From an uncultured Clostridia bacterium (GTDB lineage: Bacteria; Bacillota; Clostridia; TANB77; CAG-508), in contig CANRLA010000003.1 of assembly GCA_947631315.1 (NCBI GenBank), positions 1 through 32,750 of the forward strand: a stretch of DNA of 32,750 nt, in the 5' to 3' direction. Below are positions 23,596-32,701 of this stretch, piece by piece. Made by a program: the position numbers and the translations under genes. Under the pieces are notes generated by a model, which was given only the letters and a program-made list of their open reading frames with translations, did not search any database and was not told where the DNA came from. Every line of letters begins with the position of its first letter. Positions within the stretch are counted from its first letter, which is position 1.

Positions 23596-26500
23596 GAATC
23601 ATTTGGAAGTTTTACTTTCTCATCATTATCTCTATCCGGTATATTATATTCATTATTGCTTGCTGTTATTTCTGCTATATTTGTGATTTTCTTAGAAACT
23701 TCTGTTGTATTTTTTACTTTGCATCTAACTTGAATATCCTTATAATCTAAGGTTCCTTCTCCATTAAATCCTTTTAATATATTTTCTTCACTTTGAGCTT
23801 TTGATAAATATGTTGTCTTTATTGTTCTTCCTGTTTCATCACTACTATCTAAAGTCCATAAATATTTTTTGTTCATTTCATCATTTGGTAAGAACTCTAG
23901 TTCAGGTGGTAAGTGATCTACTATCTCATCTGCATATCCATCAACTTGACCTTCATTATATATTCTTAATGTATATGTTACTATATCACCTACTTTTACT
24001 TTTATTGGTTCTTTTGAATGCTTATAATCTGCTGTTTTTTCTCCATTTAATAATGGTGAAACATCTACAGTTGGTGCCCTATCATACTCTCCATTTGTTT
24101 TTAATTCAGTTTCATTTACAGCTGTTATAAATTTTCTTAATGCTAAGTCAAAATTTTTAATATATACTTTTTCAAAGTCATCATCATCTTCTTCGCCTTC
24201 ATAATAATGATTACTATCACTTAAATCGTCTGGATTTGTATTTTTTCCTTTATAGTTTTCCATATTATCTTTATTTACATTTGGGCTGTTTGATGGCTGT
24301 GAATCTATATCACTTCCATTTGTATTGTCTTCTGTATCATAATCATTACTAATATATGCTACATTTGTTAAAATACCATTATTACCCATCATAGCTTCAT
24401 AATTAACTTTACAATCGATTTCTATTGTTTCATAATCTAAATCCCCATCAAATGTTTTTAAATCTTTTGCTTGGTCTTGGATTTCAAATATCACTCTATT
24501 TGTATTTTCATTATATTGTATTTTATAGGTATTTTTTTCTTGACCATCAGAACCAGTTGATGTAACAGTTCCACTACTTAATAACACTAATCCTCTTGGT
24601 AGTTGGTCTATTATTTGACTAGCATATCCTGTTTTTTCACCTTCATTGTAAATCGTTATGTTGTAGGTTACTTTATCATTATTTTTTACCAAAATAGGAT
24701 CTTTCTTATGATTGTAATCTGCTGTTGTATCTTGTTTACTTTCTAATCCTGTGTCATTTATATTTGGATTTCTAGATGGAATATTTAAGTCTTTTAATAA
24801 CACATCATTTATTTTTGTTATATATTTTCTTAATGCTAAATCAAATTTTTTATAAGTATTTTTTATAACGAATCCGCTTCTAGAATTTCCTGTAATTTGT
24901 GCAGTATATCCTCGAGGTAAATCTTTTTCTATAACTGTATAAAATATCTCTTGCCCATCTTTATCTGTATCAAGATCTGTAAATGTATATTGCCAGTTAT
25001 TTCCCTCATTTAAAGTTGCTTCGTTTTTAACTTCACCATTAGCTAGTAATTCCACTACTACTGATGATGGTCTCGTACTTTGAGCATTATCTGAATCATC
25101 CCAAACCTTTTTAACTGATACTTGCGTTTTATCTGTTTTATGATAATTTGTTATAGTAAATCCGTCTGTTTGGTTTCCTGATACTGTTTTAGTATATTCA
25201 GGTATTTCAGTTTTTTCTCTTACCGTATAAACTATTTCACGGCGATCACTATTATTTTTTTGTAAATTTGTGAATGTATGTTTCCAGTTATTACTTGCAT
25301 TTAATTTTACTGTTTGACTTACCTCTCCATCAGCTAGTAATTCCACCTCTACTTCTTCCAGTCTTAATCCGTCTTGGTCATTATTATCAGACCAAATTTT
25401 TTCTACTGGTATACTTATGTTTGTAGTTATATGAGTATTAGTAATTGTATAACCACTTGCAGCATCTCCAGTTAATGATGATGTATAACCATTTGGTGTA
25501 TTTGCTTCTTTAACGGTATAGTTTATTACCTTTCCTGATTTATCATATTTATCTAATCCTAAAAATGTATATGTCCAGCTATTACCCTCATTAAGTTCTA
25601 TTGTTTCACCTTTTTGCACATTATCCGCTAATAACTGCACTTTTACATTTTGCGGTCTTATATTATCTTGATTGTTAGAATCTTCCCATACTTTAGTAAC
25701 AGTTATATTAGTAAGGTCAGGTTTTAATGTTTGTGTATCATCAGCACTAAAGTTAATCTTTTCGTCTTTAATTTCTACAACTGGTTGATTTGATGTATTA
25801 GAATTTGATGGAGTAGACCAATAAGTTATTTCTCTATTAATATTTAATGCTGAAATGCTAATTTTTATATCAGTATTGTTTTTTATTGAATTTACAGGTA
25901 CTTGAATATAAAAGTTATTTCCAATTGTTGATTTTATTTTATCACTTATGTTATTACCTGTTATTTCTACCTTACTACTATTTAAGATTTTAATATCTGT
26001 TTGTGTTATAGCGTTTGCAGTTACTGTTGCACTAAAATTTGTATAGTTATCACTATTTTTTGTTATTTTATAAGGTCCTATTACATAATGTCCGTTACTA
26101 TTCTCTATTGTTACTCCATTTTTTATTAATGTTAATGCTTGATTTGATGTGTTTGATGTATAAGTTTTGTGTCGTTCTGGCTCTGATATTAGATAATCAT
26201 ATAATGCATCTATTGGACACTCCTCTTCATCATAACTATATTTACTACATATATCTACTTTGTTTGCACCACCATTTTGTGTGCCTACATAAAAAGTTTC
26301 TGCTTTAGTAGGTTGGTACTGACCATTTGCATTTGTTATATACCATATTGCAGCTTGTTGTATAACTTCTATCAAATCTTTAAACTTTTGTTCTTTTGAA
26401 GAATTATTTTCAGCTGTCATTCCTGTTAAGAAAGCATCTTTATTCAATGAATCACCATATGAATCTTTAACTTTACTTAATAACGTATTAACTGAATCTT

Positions 26501-26951
26501 CATCTTCAGGTATGCAAATATTATCTAAAAGCCATAGTAATTTATTATAATTTTCTCCCTGTGGAAATACGCTTTCACTATTGTATGGAGAGGAGATTTT
26601 CGATTTATCTTTGAAATCAAAATATTGATTATATTGTACTATACTACTTTGCGAATTTTCTGACCCAAATCCAATTCCATCTTTTATACAATATAATGCT
26701 TCGCTAGTATTTTTAGGAGATGTTCCACCAGCATCAGTATATTCAACTATTTTAATTATTGGTAAAGGTGCACTACTACCACCGTTCTTTCTTCCTGAGG
26801 TGTAATAACCTGTTGGTCTGCCATTTCCTTTGCCATATAGGCCTAGATATTTTCCAGGCGTGGTACTTTGTGCAAAATTGGAATTACAAAATAGTATTGC
26901 AATTGTTATAAAAAAAGTTAGTAATAATCCTATTTTTTTAGTTTTTTTCAT
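22236..26951 (-). CDS. Giant thioester-domain adhesin with three CnaB and four FDLALRK modules
   Basis: A 1571-aa surface protein with signal peptide (about 1-28). A thioester domain follows, with candidate bond residues Cys88 (EALYCIKDG) and Gln198/199 (VIQQAAIW); such domains can bond covalently to host surfaces. Three CnaB modules (about 413-507, 510-604, 608-700) show isopeptide-type Lys before Val/Ile-Trp (K420, K518, K615), Glu in YTVxE (E482, E579, E675) and Asn near the end (N505, N602, N698). Four DUF11-like modules open with FDLALRK at about 703, 933, 1158 and 1369, with acidic EDDDDFE linkers before two of them. The tail has TVVTG (1539-1543), a hydrophobic helix and KKYVV, but no LPxTG. 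GGAGG lies eight bases before ATG 26951. Monocistronic. Confidence 0.87.
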   Translation of the reverse strand: MKKTKKIGLLLTFFITIAILFCNSNFAQSTTPGKYLGLYGKGNGRPTGYYTSGRKNGGSSAPLPIIKIVEYTDAGGTSPKNTSEALYCIKDGIGFGSENSQSSIVQYNQYFDFKDKSKISSPYNSESVFPQGENYNKLLWLLDNICIPEDEDSVNTLLSKVKDSYGDSLNKDAFLTGMTAENNSSKEQKFKDLIEVIQQAAIWYITNANGQYQPTKAETFYVGTQNGGANKVDICSKYSYDEEECPIDALYDYLISEPERHKTYTSNTSNQALTLIKNGVTIENSNGHYVIGPYKITKNSDNYTNFSATVTANAITQTDIKILNSSKVEITGNNISDKIKSTIGNNFYIQVPVNSIKNNTDIKISISALNINREITYWSTPSNSNTSNQPVVEIKDEKINFSADDTQTLKPDLTNITVTKVWEDSNNQDNIRPQNVKVQLLADNVQKGETIELNEGNSWTYTFLGLDKYDKSGKVINYTVKEANTPNGYTSSLTGDAASGYTITNTHITTNISIPVEKIWSDNNDQDGLRLEEVEVELLADGEVSQTVKLNASNNWKHTFTNLQKNNSDRREIVYTVREKTEIPEYTKTVSGNQTDGFTITNYHKTDKTQVSVKKVWDDSDNAQSTRPSSVVVELLANGEVKNEATLNEGNNWQYTFTDLDTDKDGQEIFYTVIEKDLPRGYTAQITGNSRSGFVIKNTYKKFDLALRKYITKINDVLLKDLNIPSRNPNINDTGLESKQDTTADYNHKKDPILVKNNDKVTYNITIYNEGEKTGYASQIIDQLPRGLVLLSSGTVTSTGSDGQEKNTYKIQYNENTNRVIFEIQDQAKDLKTFDGDLDYETIEIDCKVNYEAMMGNNGILTNVAYISNDYDTEDNTNGSDIDSQPSNSPNVNKDNMENYKGKNTNPDDLSDSNHYYEGEEDDDDFEKVYIKNFDLALRKFITAVNETELKTNGEYDRAPTVDVSPLLNGEKTADYKHSKEPIKVKVGDIVTYTLRIYNEGQVDGYADEIVDHLPPELEFLPNDEMNKKYLWTLDSSDETGRTIKTTYLSKAQSEENILKGFNGEGTLDYKDIQVRCKVKNTTEVSKKITNIAEITASNNEYNIPDRDNDEKVKLPNDSELPNYKGNDDNKEDLTDKDYHYEGQEDDDDFEKIILEKFDLALRKFITGVNDEEITTRVPQVDTSKYGTIVDGKEITNMEYTHPKDPVRVANNDVVTYTIRVYNEGTQAGYAAEIKDDIPAGLEFIQDHEINKEYKWIMYDKDGNITTEIKKAETIATDYLSKENEKVKGENLLKGFDPTTMDTPDYKDVKIAFRVTEPNTSDRTITNKAQISKDTDEEGEEVDDTDSTPNEWNEGEDDQDVEHLYVKYFDLALRKWVSQAILIEDGIQKEMDTDHYAEQDPEPVVKVELNKDRIENTIVKFRYQIRITNEGEIEGYATEISDYIPEGLKFNQADNPKWREENGKIVTDQLKDTLLQPGESATVEVLLTWINGDENLNLKINVAEISKDSNPSDSPDIDSTPNNKKDGEDDMDDAPVILTVVTGIAQTYIAIIAGAVLIFGAGALIIKKYVV

Positions 26952-26992
26952 TATATATTCCTCCGTTTAAATTGACCCATTTATCCAAAATA

Positions 26993-27021
26993 ATTATATA
27001 TAAGCAATTTGTAAAAATCAA
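26993..27021 (-). promoter_or_regulatory. Promoter of the first adhesin gene
   Basis: Minus-strand TTGATT at 27021-27016 and TATAAT at 26998-26993, spacer 17 bp. The second adhesin gene has the same two hexamers with the same spacing. Confidence 0.8.
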
Positions 27022-27160
27022 TCATTTTGTATTTCAAATATATTTCAAGAATATTTCTTTTATGTTACTTTTATATTGTTATTATTTGCTTAAAAATATT
27101 TTTTATTATTAATATTTTTTATAGTACAAAAAATCAAACATAAAAAATGTCCATAATAAA

Positions 27161-27203
27161 AAAAAACCAAAATGCTATTTTATCTCTAACATCTTGGTTT
27201 TTT
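27161..27203 (-). terminator. Terminator of the second adhesin gene
   Basis: AAAAAACCAAAATG (27161-27174) pairs with CATCTTGGTTTTTT (27190-27203) with one mismatch; nine T's follow on the minus strand. Confidence 0.85.
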
Positions 27204-27229
27204 CATAATATAAATTATATTTCTTTATA

Positions 27230-28589
27230 TTAAATTACATATTTTTTTATTATAAACGAACCTGCAGAAATTATTAATATTGCACCGGCTATTATTGCTA
27301 TATAATTTTGTGCTATACCTGTTACTACTGTTAGTATTACTGGTGCATCATCTATATCATCTTCTCCGTCTTTTTTATTATTTGGTGTTGAATCTATATC
27401 CGGTGAATCTGATGGATTACTATCTTTACTTATTTCTGCTACATTTATTTTTAGATTTAAGTTTTCATCTCCATTTATCCATGTTAGCAATACTTCTACC
27501 GTTGCTGATTCTCCTGGTTGTAATAGTGTGTCTTTCAATTGGTCTGTTACTATCTTTCCATTTTCTTCTCTCCACTTTGGATTATCTGCTTGATTAAATT
27601 TTAATCCTTCCGGTATATAGTCTGATATCTCTGTTGCGTATCCTTCTATCTCTCCTTCGTTTGTTATTCTTATCTGATATCTAAATTTTACTATTGTATT
27701 TTCTATTCTGTCTTTATTTAGTTCTACTTTTACTACTGGCTCCGGGTCTTGCTCTGCATAATGGTCTGTATCCATCTCTTTTTGTATACCATCTTCTATT
27801 AATATTGCTTGACTTACCCATTTTCTTAATGCTAAATCAAAATATTTTACATATAGATGTTCTACATCTTGGTCGTCTTCCCCTTCATTCCATTCATTTG
27901 GTGTTGAGTCTGTATCGTCTACTTCTTCTCCTTCTTCGTCTGTATCTTTACTTATCTGTGCTTTATTCGTTATTGTTCTATCTGATGTGTTTGGTTCTGT
28001 TACTCTAAATGCTATCTTTACATCTTTATAATCAGGTGTGTCCATTGTCGTTGGATCAAATCCTTTTAATAGATTTTCTCCTTCTACTTTTTCATTTTCT
28101 TTTGATAAATAATCTGTTGCTATCGTTTCTGCTTCTTTTATTTCTGTTGTTACATTTCCTTCTTTATCATACATTATCCATTTGTATTCTTTATTTATTT
28201 CGTGTTCTTGTATAAATTCTAATCCCTCTGGAATATCATCTTTTATCTCTGCTGCATAGCCTGCTTGGGTTCCTTCATTATATACTCTTATTGTATATGT
28301 TACTATATCATTATTTGCTACTCTTACTGGATCTTTTGGATGGGTATATTCCATATTTGTTATTTCTTTTCCATCAACTATTGTTCCATATTTTGATGTA
28401 TCCACTTGTGGCACTCTTGTTGTTATTTCCTCGTCATTTACTCCTGTTATAAATTTTCTTAATGCTAAATCAAATTTTTCTAATATGATTTTTTCAAAGT
28501 CATCATCGTCTTCTTGTCCTTCATAATGATAATTTTTGTCTGTTAAATCTTCTTTATTATTATCATTTCCTTTATACTTTGGAAGTTCG
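27230..28589 (-). repeat. Near-identical 1.36-kb repeat, copy 2
   Basis: The partner of 22236-23595, in the same orientation. It encodes the last two FDLALRK modules and the anchoring tail of the second adhesin. Same-strand copies this close together can recombine, deleting about 5 kb and fusing the two genes. Confidence 0.85.
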
Positions 28590-31009
28590 CTATCTTGAGG
28601 CATTGTAACATTTTTTTCGTTATCTCTATCAGTTAGATTCTCACTATTACTACTAATTGTAATTTCAGCTATATTGGTTATTTTCTTTAATGTTTGTGCA
28701 GTTGGAGCAACTTTGCATCTAATTTGTATCTCTTTATAATTCAATGTAGAATTTGTTTGCTCAAATGCTTTTATAATATTATCTTCATCATGCTCTTTTG
28801 ATAAATATTTTGTTCTAATCGTTCTTTGTGTTCTATCTGAGCTGTCAATTGTCCATAAATATTTTTTGTTTATTTCATCATTTGGTAAAAATTCTAATTC
28901 AGGTGGTAAGTGATCTACTATTTCATCTGCATATCCATCAACTTGACCTTCATTATATATTCTTAATGTATATGTTACTATATCTCCTGTAGAAACACTG
29001 ACAGGTGTTTTTACATGTTCATAGCTTGCTGTTGTTTCTCCATTTAATAATGGATTTATATCTACTTTAGGCTCTCTATCATATAATCCATTTGTTTTTA
29101 ATTCAGTATCATTTACAGCTGTTATAAATTTTCTTAATGCTAAATCAAAATATTTTCCCTGTAATACTAAGTCTTCAAAATCATCATCATCTTCATATCC
29201 TTTACCTTGCGTAGATGTTCCTGGCGAATATGAATCTTTATTATCATTTACGTTTTCAGGTATTGAGTCCCTATCTTGAGCATTTGCATCATTATATGTT
29301 TCTGTTATTTCTGCCACATTTTTTAAATGTGTATCTGTTGTTTCTACAGAAGCTGTAACTCTACATTCAACTTGAACATCTTTATAATCTAAAACATATT
29401 GTCCATCCTTAGGATTTTTATCAAATGCCTTTATCAAGTTTCCTGCTTGATTTCTTTGTTTTGATAAATAATTTGTTCTTATTATCTTATTATCATTTGA
29501 GTCTACTGTCCATCCATAAGTTGCATTTATATTGCTTTCATTTTGTGGTACTAATTCTAATCCATTTGGTAAATAATCTGTTATTTCTTCAGCATATCCA
29601 TCTATTTCACCTTCATTGTAAACTCTAATAGTGTATATAACTTTGCTTCCTACACTTACTGGTAGTGCATTTTTTACATGTGGCTTTTTAGCTGTTGTTC
29701 CATTGTCCAACGCTGAAGCATCTCCTGTTGCTAAAGCTTGTAAATTTTGATTTGTAATTTGTGGTTCTCTTGAAGGTGTTACATCTTTTCCATTTATTTG
29801 TGTAATGAATTTTCTTAATGCTAAATCAAAATTAGGTTTTGTAATATTTTTTGTATCTTCAAAGTTAATTACTACATTATTTTTTTCGATAATAACTACT
29901 GGTTGTGTTGTAGAAACTTGATTTGAAGATGCTGACCAATATGTTAATGTTTTTTCCTCTTTCTCTGCTGATATTCGTATTTTTACTTGTGAAACTGAAG
30001 TATTTGAAGGGAATTGTATATAAAATTCTTGTCCTATTGCATTTTTTATTTTTTCTGTTGTTGTACTTCCTCCAAATTCAGTTCTATTGCTATCAACTAT
30101 TTTAGCTGTATCTATTTCTGATTGACCATTTAAAACTTTTGCATCAAAACTTGCATATTGGTTTATATTTTCTGCTGTTAATTTATATGGTCCTACAAAA
30201 ACATCTCCGCCGTCAAATATTATTGTTGCTTTATCTTTTTCAAGATTGATTGAATTACTACTTGATATAGATTCATATTGATAGTCACTATTTAGTTCAG
30301 CTCCCTTAATTAAATATTCATAAATTTTTGAAATTGGACTATCTGTTTCATCTACTTCATATTTATCTCCTAAACTTGTCGATGTTCTACCATTGTCATC
30401 TGATACATGAAATGTATCATTCTTATTAGGTTCATACTCATCTCCACTATTTGTTATATACCATATTGCTGTTTGTTGAATTACTTCTAAGATATCTTTT
30501 TGTTCCTCTGCATCTGTCACATATTCTGTAAAATCAGTTGCCTCAGCTTTTTCTAGTAAAGTATTTACTGATTTACTATCTTCAGGGATACATATATTAT
30601 CTAATATCCACATTAATTTATTATAATTATTATTTGTAGGAAGTGCGCTTTTATATGTTGAATCTATTGAGTTAGGATTCCTTAAGTCAAAGTATTCTGT
30701 ATAATGTACTATTGGTTGAGAGCCACCTGCTCCAAATCCAACTCCATCTTTTAGACAATAAATAGCTTCATTATTATTTTTTTGAGTATTTCCATTTTGA
30801 TTATCATATTCGACTATTTTTATTATAGGTAATTTATTACCATTATTTTTTCTACCTGATGTATAAAAACCTGTAGGTCTACCATTTCCTTGTTCATATA
30901 ATCCTAAATACTTGCCATTAGTTGTATTTGCTGCAAAACTGCTTGTATTAAAAACTAGCATTGCAATTAAAAATAAAAATACAATTAATAAATTTTTAAA
31001 TTTTTTCAT
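27230..31009 (-). CDS. Thioester-domain adhesin paralogue with four FDLALRK modules and no CnaB
   Basis: A 1259-aa paralogue of the preceding adhesin. It has a signal peptide (about 1-27) and a thioester domain with Cys85 (EAIYCLKDG) and Gln178/179 (VIQQTAIW). The domain's start NGKYLGLYEQGNGRPTGFYT closely matches its neighbour. The CnaB stalk is missing; four DUF11-like modules beginning FDLALRK follow directly, the last at about 1057. The tail again has TVVTG (1227-1231), one hydrophobic helix and KKYVI. Its final 1.36 kb is nearly identical in DNA to the neighbour, whereas the thioester half has diverged. GGAGAT lies before ATG 31009, and it has its own promoter and terminator. Role: host or neighbour-cell adhesion, inferred from the thioester family. 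Confidence 0.87.
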   Translation of the reverse strand: MKKFKNLLIVFLFLIAMLVFNTSSFAANTTNGKYLGLYEQGNGRPTGFYTSGRKNNGNKLPIIKIVEYDNQNGNTQKNNNEAIYCLKDGVGFGAGGSQPIVHYTEYFDLRNPNSIDSTYKSALPTNNNYNKLMWILDNICIPEDSKSVNTLLEKAEATDFTEYVTDAEEQKDILEVIQQTAIWYITNSGDEYEPNKNDTFHVSDDNGRTSTSLGDKYEVDETDSPISKIYEYLIKGAELNSDYQYESISSSNSINLEKDKATIIFDGGDVFVGPYKLTAENINQYASFDAKVLNGQSEIDTAKIVDSNRTEFGGSTTTEKIKNAIGQEFYIQFPSNTSVSQVKIRISAEKEEKTLTYWSASSNQVSTTQPVVIIEKNNVVINFEDTKNITKPNFDLALRKFITQINGKDVTPSREPQITNQNLQALATGDASALDNGTTAKKPHVKNALPVSVGSKVIYTIRVYNEGEIDGYAEEITDYLPNGLELVPQNESNINATYGWTVDSNDNKIIRTNYLSKQRNQAGNLIKAFDKNPKDGQYVLDYKDVQVECRVTASVETTDTHLKNVAEITETYNDANAQDRDSIPENVNDNKDSYSPGTSTQGKGYEDDDDFEDLVLQGKYFDLALRKFITAVNDTELKTNGLYDREPKVDINPLLNGETTASYEHVKTPVSVSTGDIVTYTLRIYNEGQVDGYADEIVDHLPPELEFLPNDEINKKYLWTIDSSDRTQRTIRTKYLSKEHDEDNIIKAFEQTNSTLNYKEIQIRCKVAPTAQTLKKITNIAEITISSNSENLTDRDNEKNVTMPQDSELPKYKGNDNNKEDLTDKNYHYEGQEDDDDFEKIILEKFDLALRKFITGVNDEEITTRVPQVDTSKYGTIVDGKEITNMEYTHPKDPVRVANNDIVTYTIRVYNEGTQAGYAAEIKDDIPEGLEFIQEHEINKEYKWIMYDKEGNVTTEIKEAETIATDYLSKENEKVEGENLLKGFDPTTMDTPDYKDVKIAFRVTEPNTSDRTITNKAQISKDTDEEGEEVDDTDSTPNEWNEGEDDQDVEHLYVKYFDLALRKWVSQAILIEDGIQKEMDTDHYAEQDPEPVVKVELNKDRIENTIVKFRYQIRITNEGEIEGYATEISDYIPEGLKFNQADNPKWREENGKIVTDQLKDTLLQPGESATVEVLLTWINGDENLNLKINVAEISKDSNPSDSPDIDSTPNNKKDGEDDIDDAPVILTVVTGIAQNYIAIIAGAILIISAGSFIIKKYVI

Positions 31010-31050
31010 TTTCTACTATCTCCATAATTTAATTTCAATCATACATTTTT

Positions 31051-31079
31051 ATTATAATATATTTTGTTCATAAAATCAA
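31051..31079 (-). promoter_or_regulatory. Promoter of the second adhesin gene
   Basis: Minus-strand TTGATT at 31079-31074 and TATAAT at 31056-31051, spacer 17 bp. The leader is about 35 nt. Confidence 0.8.
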
Positions 31080-31176
31080 GGTTTTATCAATATTTTCACC
31101 AATTCGTAAAGTGAAAATAAAATTACTTGAAAAATATTAACTATATATCAATATTTTGATAAAATAAATATAATGT

Positions 31177-31226
31177 AAAAAAAATGACAAAATTTTAACT
31201 TAATGTTAGAAATTTGTCATTTTTTT
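31177..31226 (-). terminator. Terminator downstream of the ORF6N gene
   Basis: A 14-bp stem, AAAAAAATGACAAA (31178-31191) with TTTGTCATTTTTTT (31213-31226), and eight T's on the minus strand. The A/T tracts on both sides would let it work in either direction. Confidence 0.8.
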
Positions 31227-31248
31227 CGTTTGGAGGCACACTCCGGTT

Positions 31249-31362
31249 TTATATTTTTAAAAGCACAGTAATATCAACATTTCTTTTTGATAATTCTTTA
31301 AATTCATTTATAGATAAATTACTAAAATTTGTATTTTTAGTTTTCTTTATATATTTAATCAT
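31249..31362 (-). CDS. Possible 37-aa small protein
   Basis: The frame ATG 31362 to TAA 31249 encodes MIKYIKKTKNTNFSNLSINE followed by a short hydrophilic stretch ending DITVLLKI. It lies between the ORF6N gene and its terminator. No ribosome-binding site is visible, and in DNA this AT-rich such a frame could arise by chance. I do not recognise it; it could be the remnant of a longer mobile-element gene. Confidence 0.25.
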   Translation of the reverse strand: MIKYIKKTKNTNFSNLSINEFKELSKRNVDITVLLKI

Positions 31363-31404
31363 AGCATATTGTAAAAAATAAAATACTTAGCTTATATAAA
31401 GGTA

Positions 31405-32382
31405 TTAAAAATTAATTATTTTATTTATATTTTCTATAAACTCCATTCCCTCTATCTTATTAATCCCAAAGCATTTTTTTCCTAAATCTTTAAGTGATGC
31501 TCCACAATGATAAAGTTCTTTGTTATCTATAATAATAAACCTATCATGGAATTTATCTGTGCGTGCTATTTTTAATACCCCATATTGCTCATTAAACTTC
31601 TTAATATCTAGTTTTGTTAGATTACAATTTTGTGAAGTTAAAATAATTGCTTGGACATTCTTATTTTTCTTTTGTAGCATTTTAAGAATAGTATCATCTA
31701 TATAATTATCTATTATTACTATTTTACTTTGAGCTGTTTTTATAATATCAATTATTAGTTCATAGGCATCATATATTTGTCCCTTAAAAAATATTTTTTG
31801 TTTAAATTCTTGTTCTTTATTCTTTTGTAATTCATTAAATACTTGATTGAATTTATTATCATGTTCTAATAATTTATATTCAACATTTGTTAATCTTTCA
31901 AAAACTTGTCCATTTATGGAAATAAATTTTCTCATTTCAACAAATGCATTCATTATGTTTATACTTACTTGAACTGCAATTTCATTTCTTAATAGACCCG
32001 AAAGCATTGCTATACCCTGTTCTGTGAACGCATAAGGTATATATTTTTTACCTCTATGTTTACTATTTTCATTTTTGAAACTGGTCGCAATTTGCGACCA
32101 GTTATTTTCTTGTTCTACATTTGAAACTACAATTGGCGATTTTAAATTTTCGATTTCTGTTTCTGTTAGCTGAAAACAAAAATTTTCTGGAAATCTTTCC
32201 TTATTTCTAGTAACTGTTTCATTTATTCTTTTAGTTTGATAATGATATAACATTGCTACGTCGCTATCTAGCATAACTTGTTTTCCTCTAATGCAATAAA
32301 TTAAATTCTTAATATCAACTGTTTCATATTTTACTAAATTTAAGTCATTATTCATTGGTTCAATATTGGTGTGATTATTCAT
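31405..32382 (-). CDS. ORF6N-domain protein with PLD-like C-terminus
   Basis: A 325-aa protein. Residues about 20-150 match the ORF6N/KilA-N group of phage antirepressor-like DNA-binding domains (IRGKQVMLDSDVAMLYHYQTKRINETVTRN, RFPENFCFQLT, YAFTEQGIAMLSGLLRN). After a coiled linker (about 155-198), the C-terminus resembles a single phospholipase D-type unit: FFKGQIYDAYELI, KIVIIDNYID, then FHDRFIIID (His279, Arg281, Asp286) and GASLKDLG. Whether it cuts nucleic acid is unknown; a half-site would need to dimerise. It is encoded alone, as is common in Firmicutes mobile islands, with its own promoter whose spacer holds a palindrome. The ribosome-binding site GGAAGG is about 14 bases from the ATG, rather far. 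Confidence 0.85.
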   Translation of the reverse strand: MNNHTNIEPMNNDLNLVKYETVDIKNLIYCIRGKQVMLDSDVAMLYHYQTKRINETVTRNKERFPENFCFQLTETEIENLKSPIVVSNVEQENNWSQIATSFKNENSKHRGKKYIPYAFTEQGIAMLSGLLRNEIAVQVSINIMNAFVEMRKFISINGQVFERLTNVEYKLLEHDNKFNQVFNELQKNKEQEFKQKIFFKGQIYDAYELIIDIIKTAQSKIVIIDNYIDDTILKMLQKKNKNVQAIILTSQNCNLTKLDIKKFNEQYGVLKIARTDKFHDRFIIIDNKELYHCGASLKDLGKKCFGINKIEGMEFIENINKIINF

Positions 32383-32420
32383 AAATAACTTGATTCCTTC
32401 CTTGTGTAAACTTTGCTCAT

Positions 32421-32449
32421 ATTATAAAACATATGTTTGTAAAAGTCAA
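32421..32449 (-). promoter_or_regulatory. Promoter of the ORF6N gene with palindrome in the spacer
   Basis: Minus-strand TTGACT at 32449-32444 and TATAAT at 32426-32421, spacer 17 bp. A perfect 12-bp palindrome, AAACATATGTTT (32427-32438), sits in the spacer next to the -10, a good place for a repressor. Confidence 0.75.
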
Positions 32450-32682
32450 TATATTTATACAAATAAATTATATTATATATTCCATAAAAAATATTAAAAT
32501 CAAAACCAAGCATTCGAACTGGAGGAGTATTTTTTATATATAAAAACCATTATTCAAAAAGTTCTTATTTGTTAATATTTTTAAAAATGTTAATGTAGTT
32601 TTGGAAAATTGAGAAAAATTGAAAGAAATCATAAAGAAATGGAAATGCTTGATATAAAAAGCTTTAGACAGTTAATAAATAT

Positions 32683-32701
32683 CCTCCGGCTTAGCCGGAG
32701 G
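32683..32701. other. GC-rich hairpin near the right edge
   Basis: CCTCCGGC and GCCGGAGG form a perfect 8-bp stem with a 3-base loop, flanked by ATAT and TATTTT. It is far more GC-rich than anything nearby. A second small stem, GCCT-AAAA-GGC, follows at about 32718-32728. It may be a terminator of something beyond the edge or the end of a small mobile element. The rest of 32450-32750 holds no convincing gene. Confidence 0.5.

Noticed and set aside
8000..31400. CRISPR array or phage module
   Set aside because: No regularly spaced 25-40 bp direct repeats with unique spacers, and no structural phage genes. The long repeats are the adhesin modules, and the only mobile genes are the IS30 element and the ORF6N gene.
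32500..32530. CATTCGAACTGG resembling a tRNA T-loop or an attachment site at a tRNA 3' end
   Set aside because: The five-pair T-stem does not form on either strand, and no acceptor, D-arm or anticodon arm is present.
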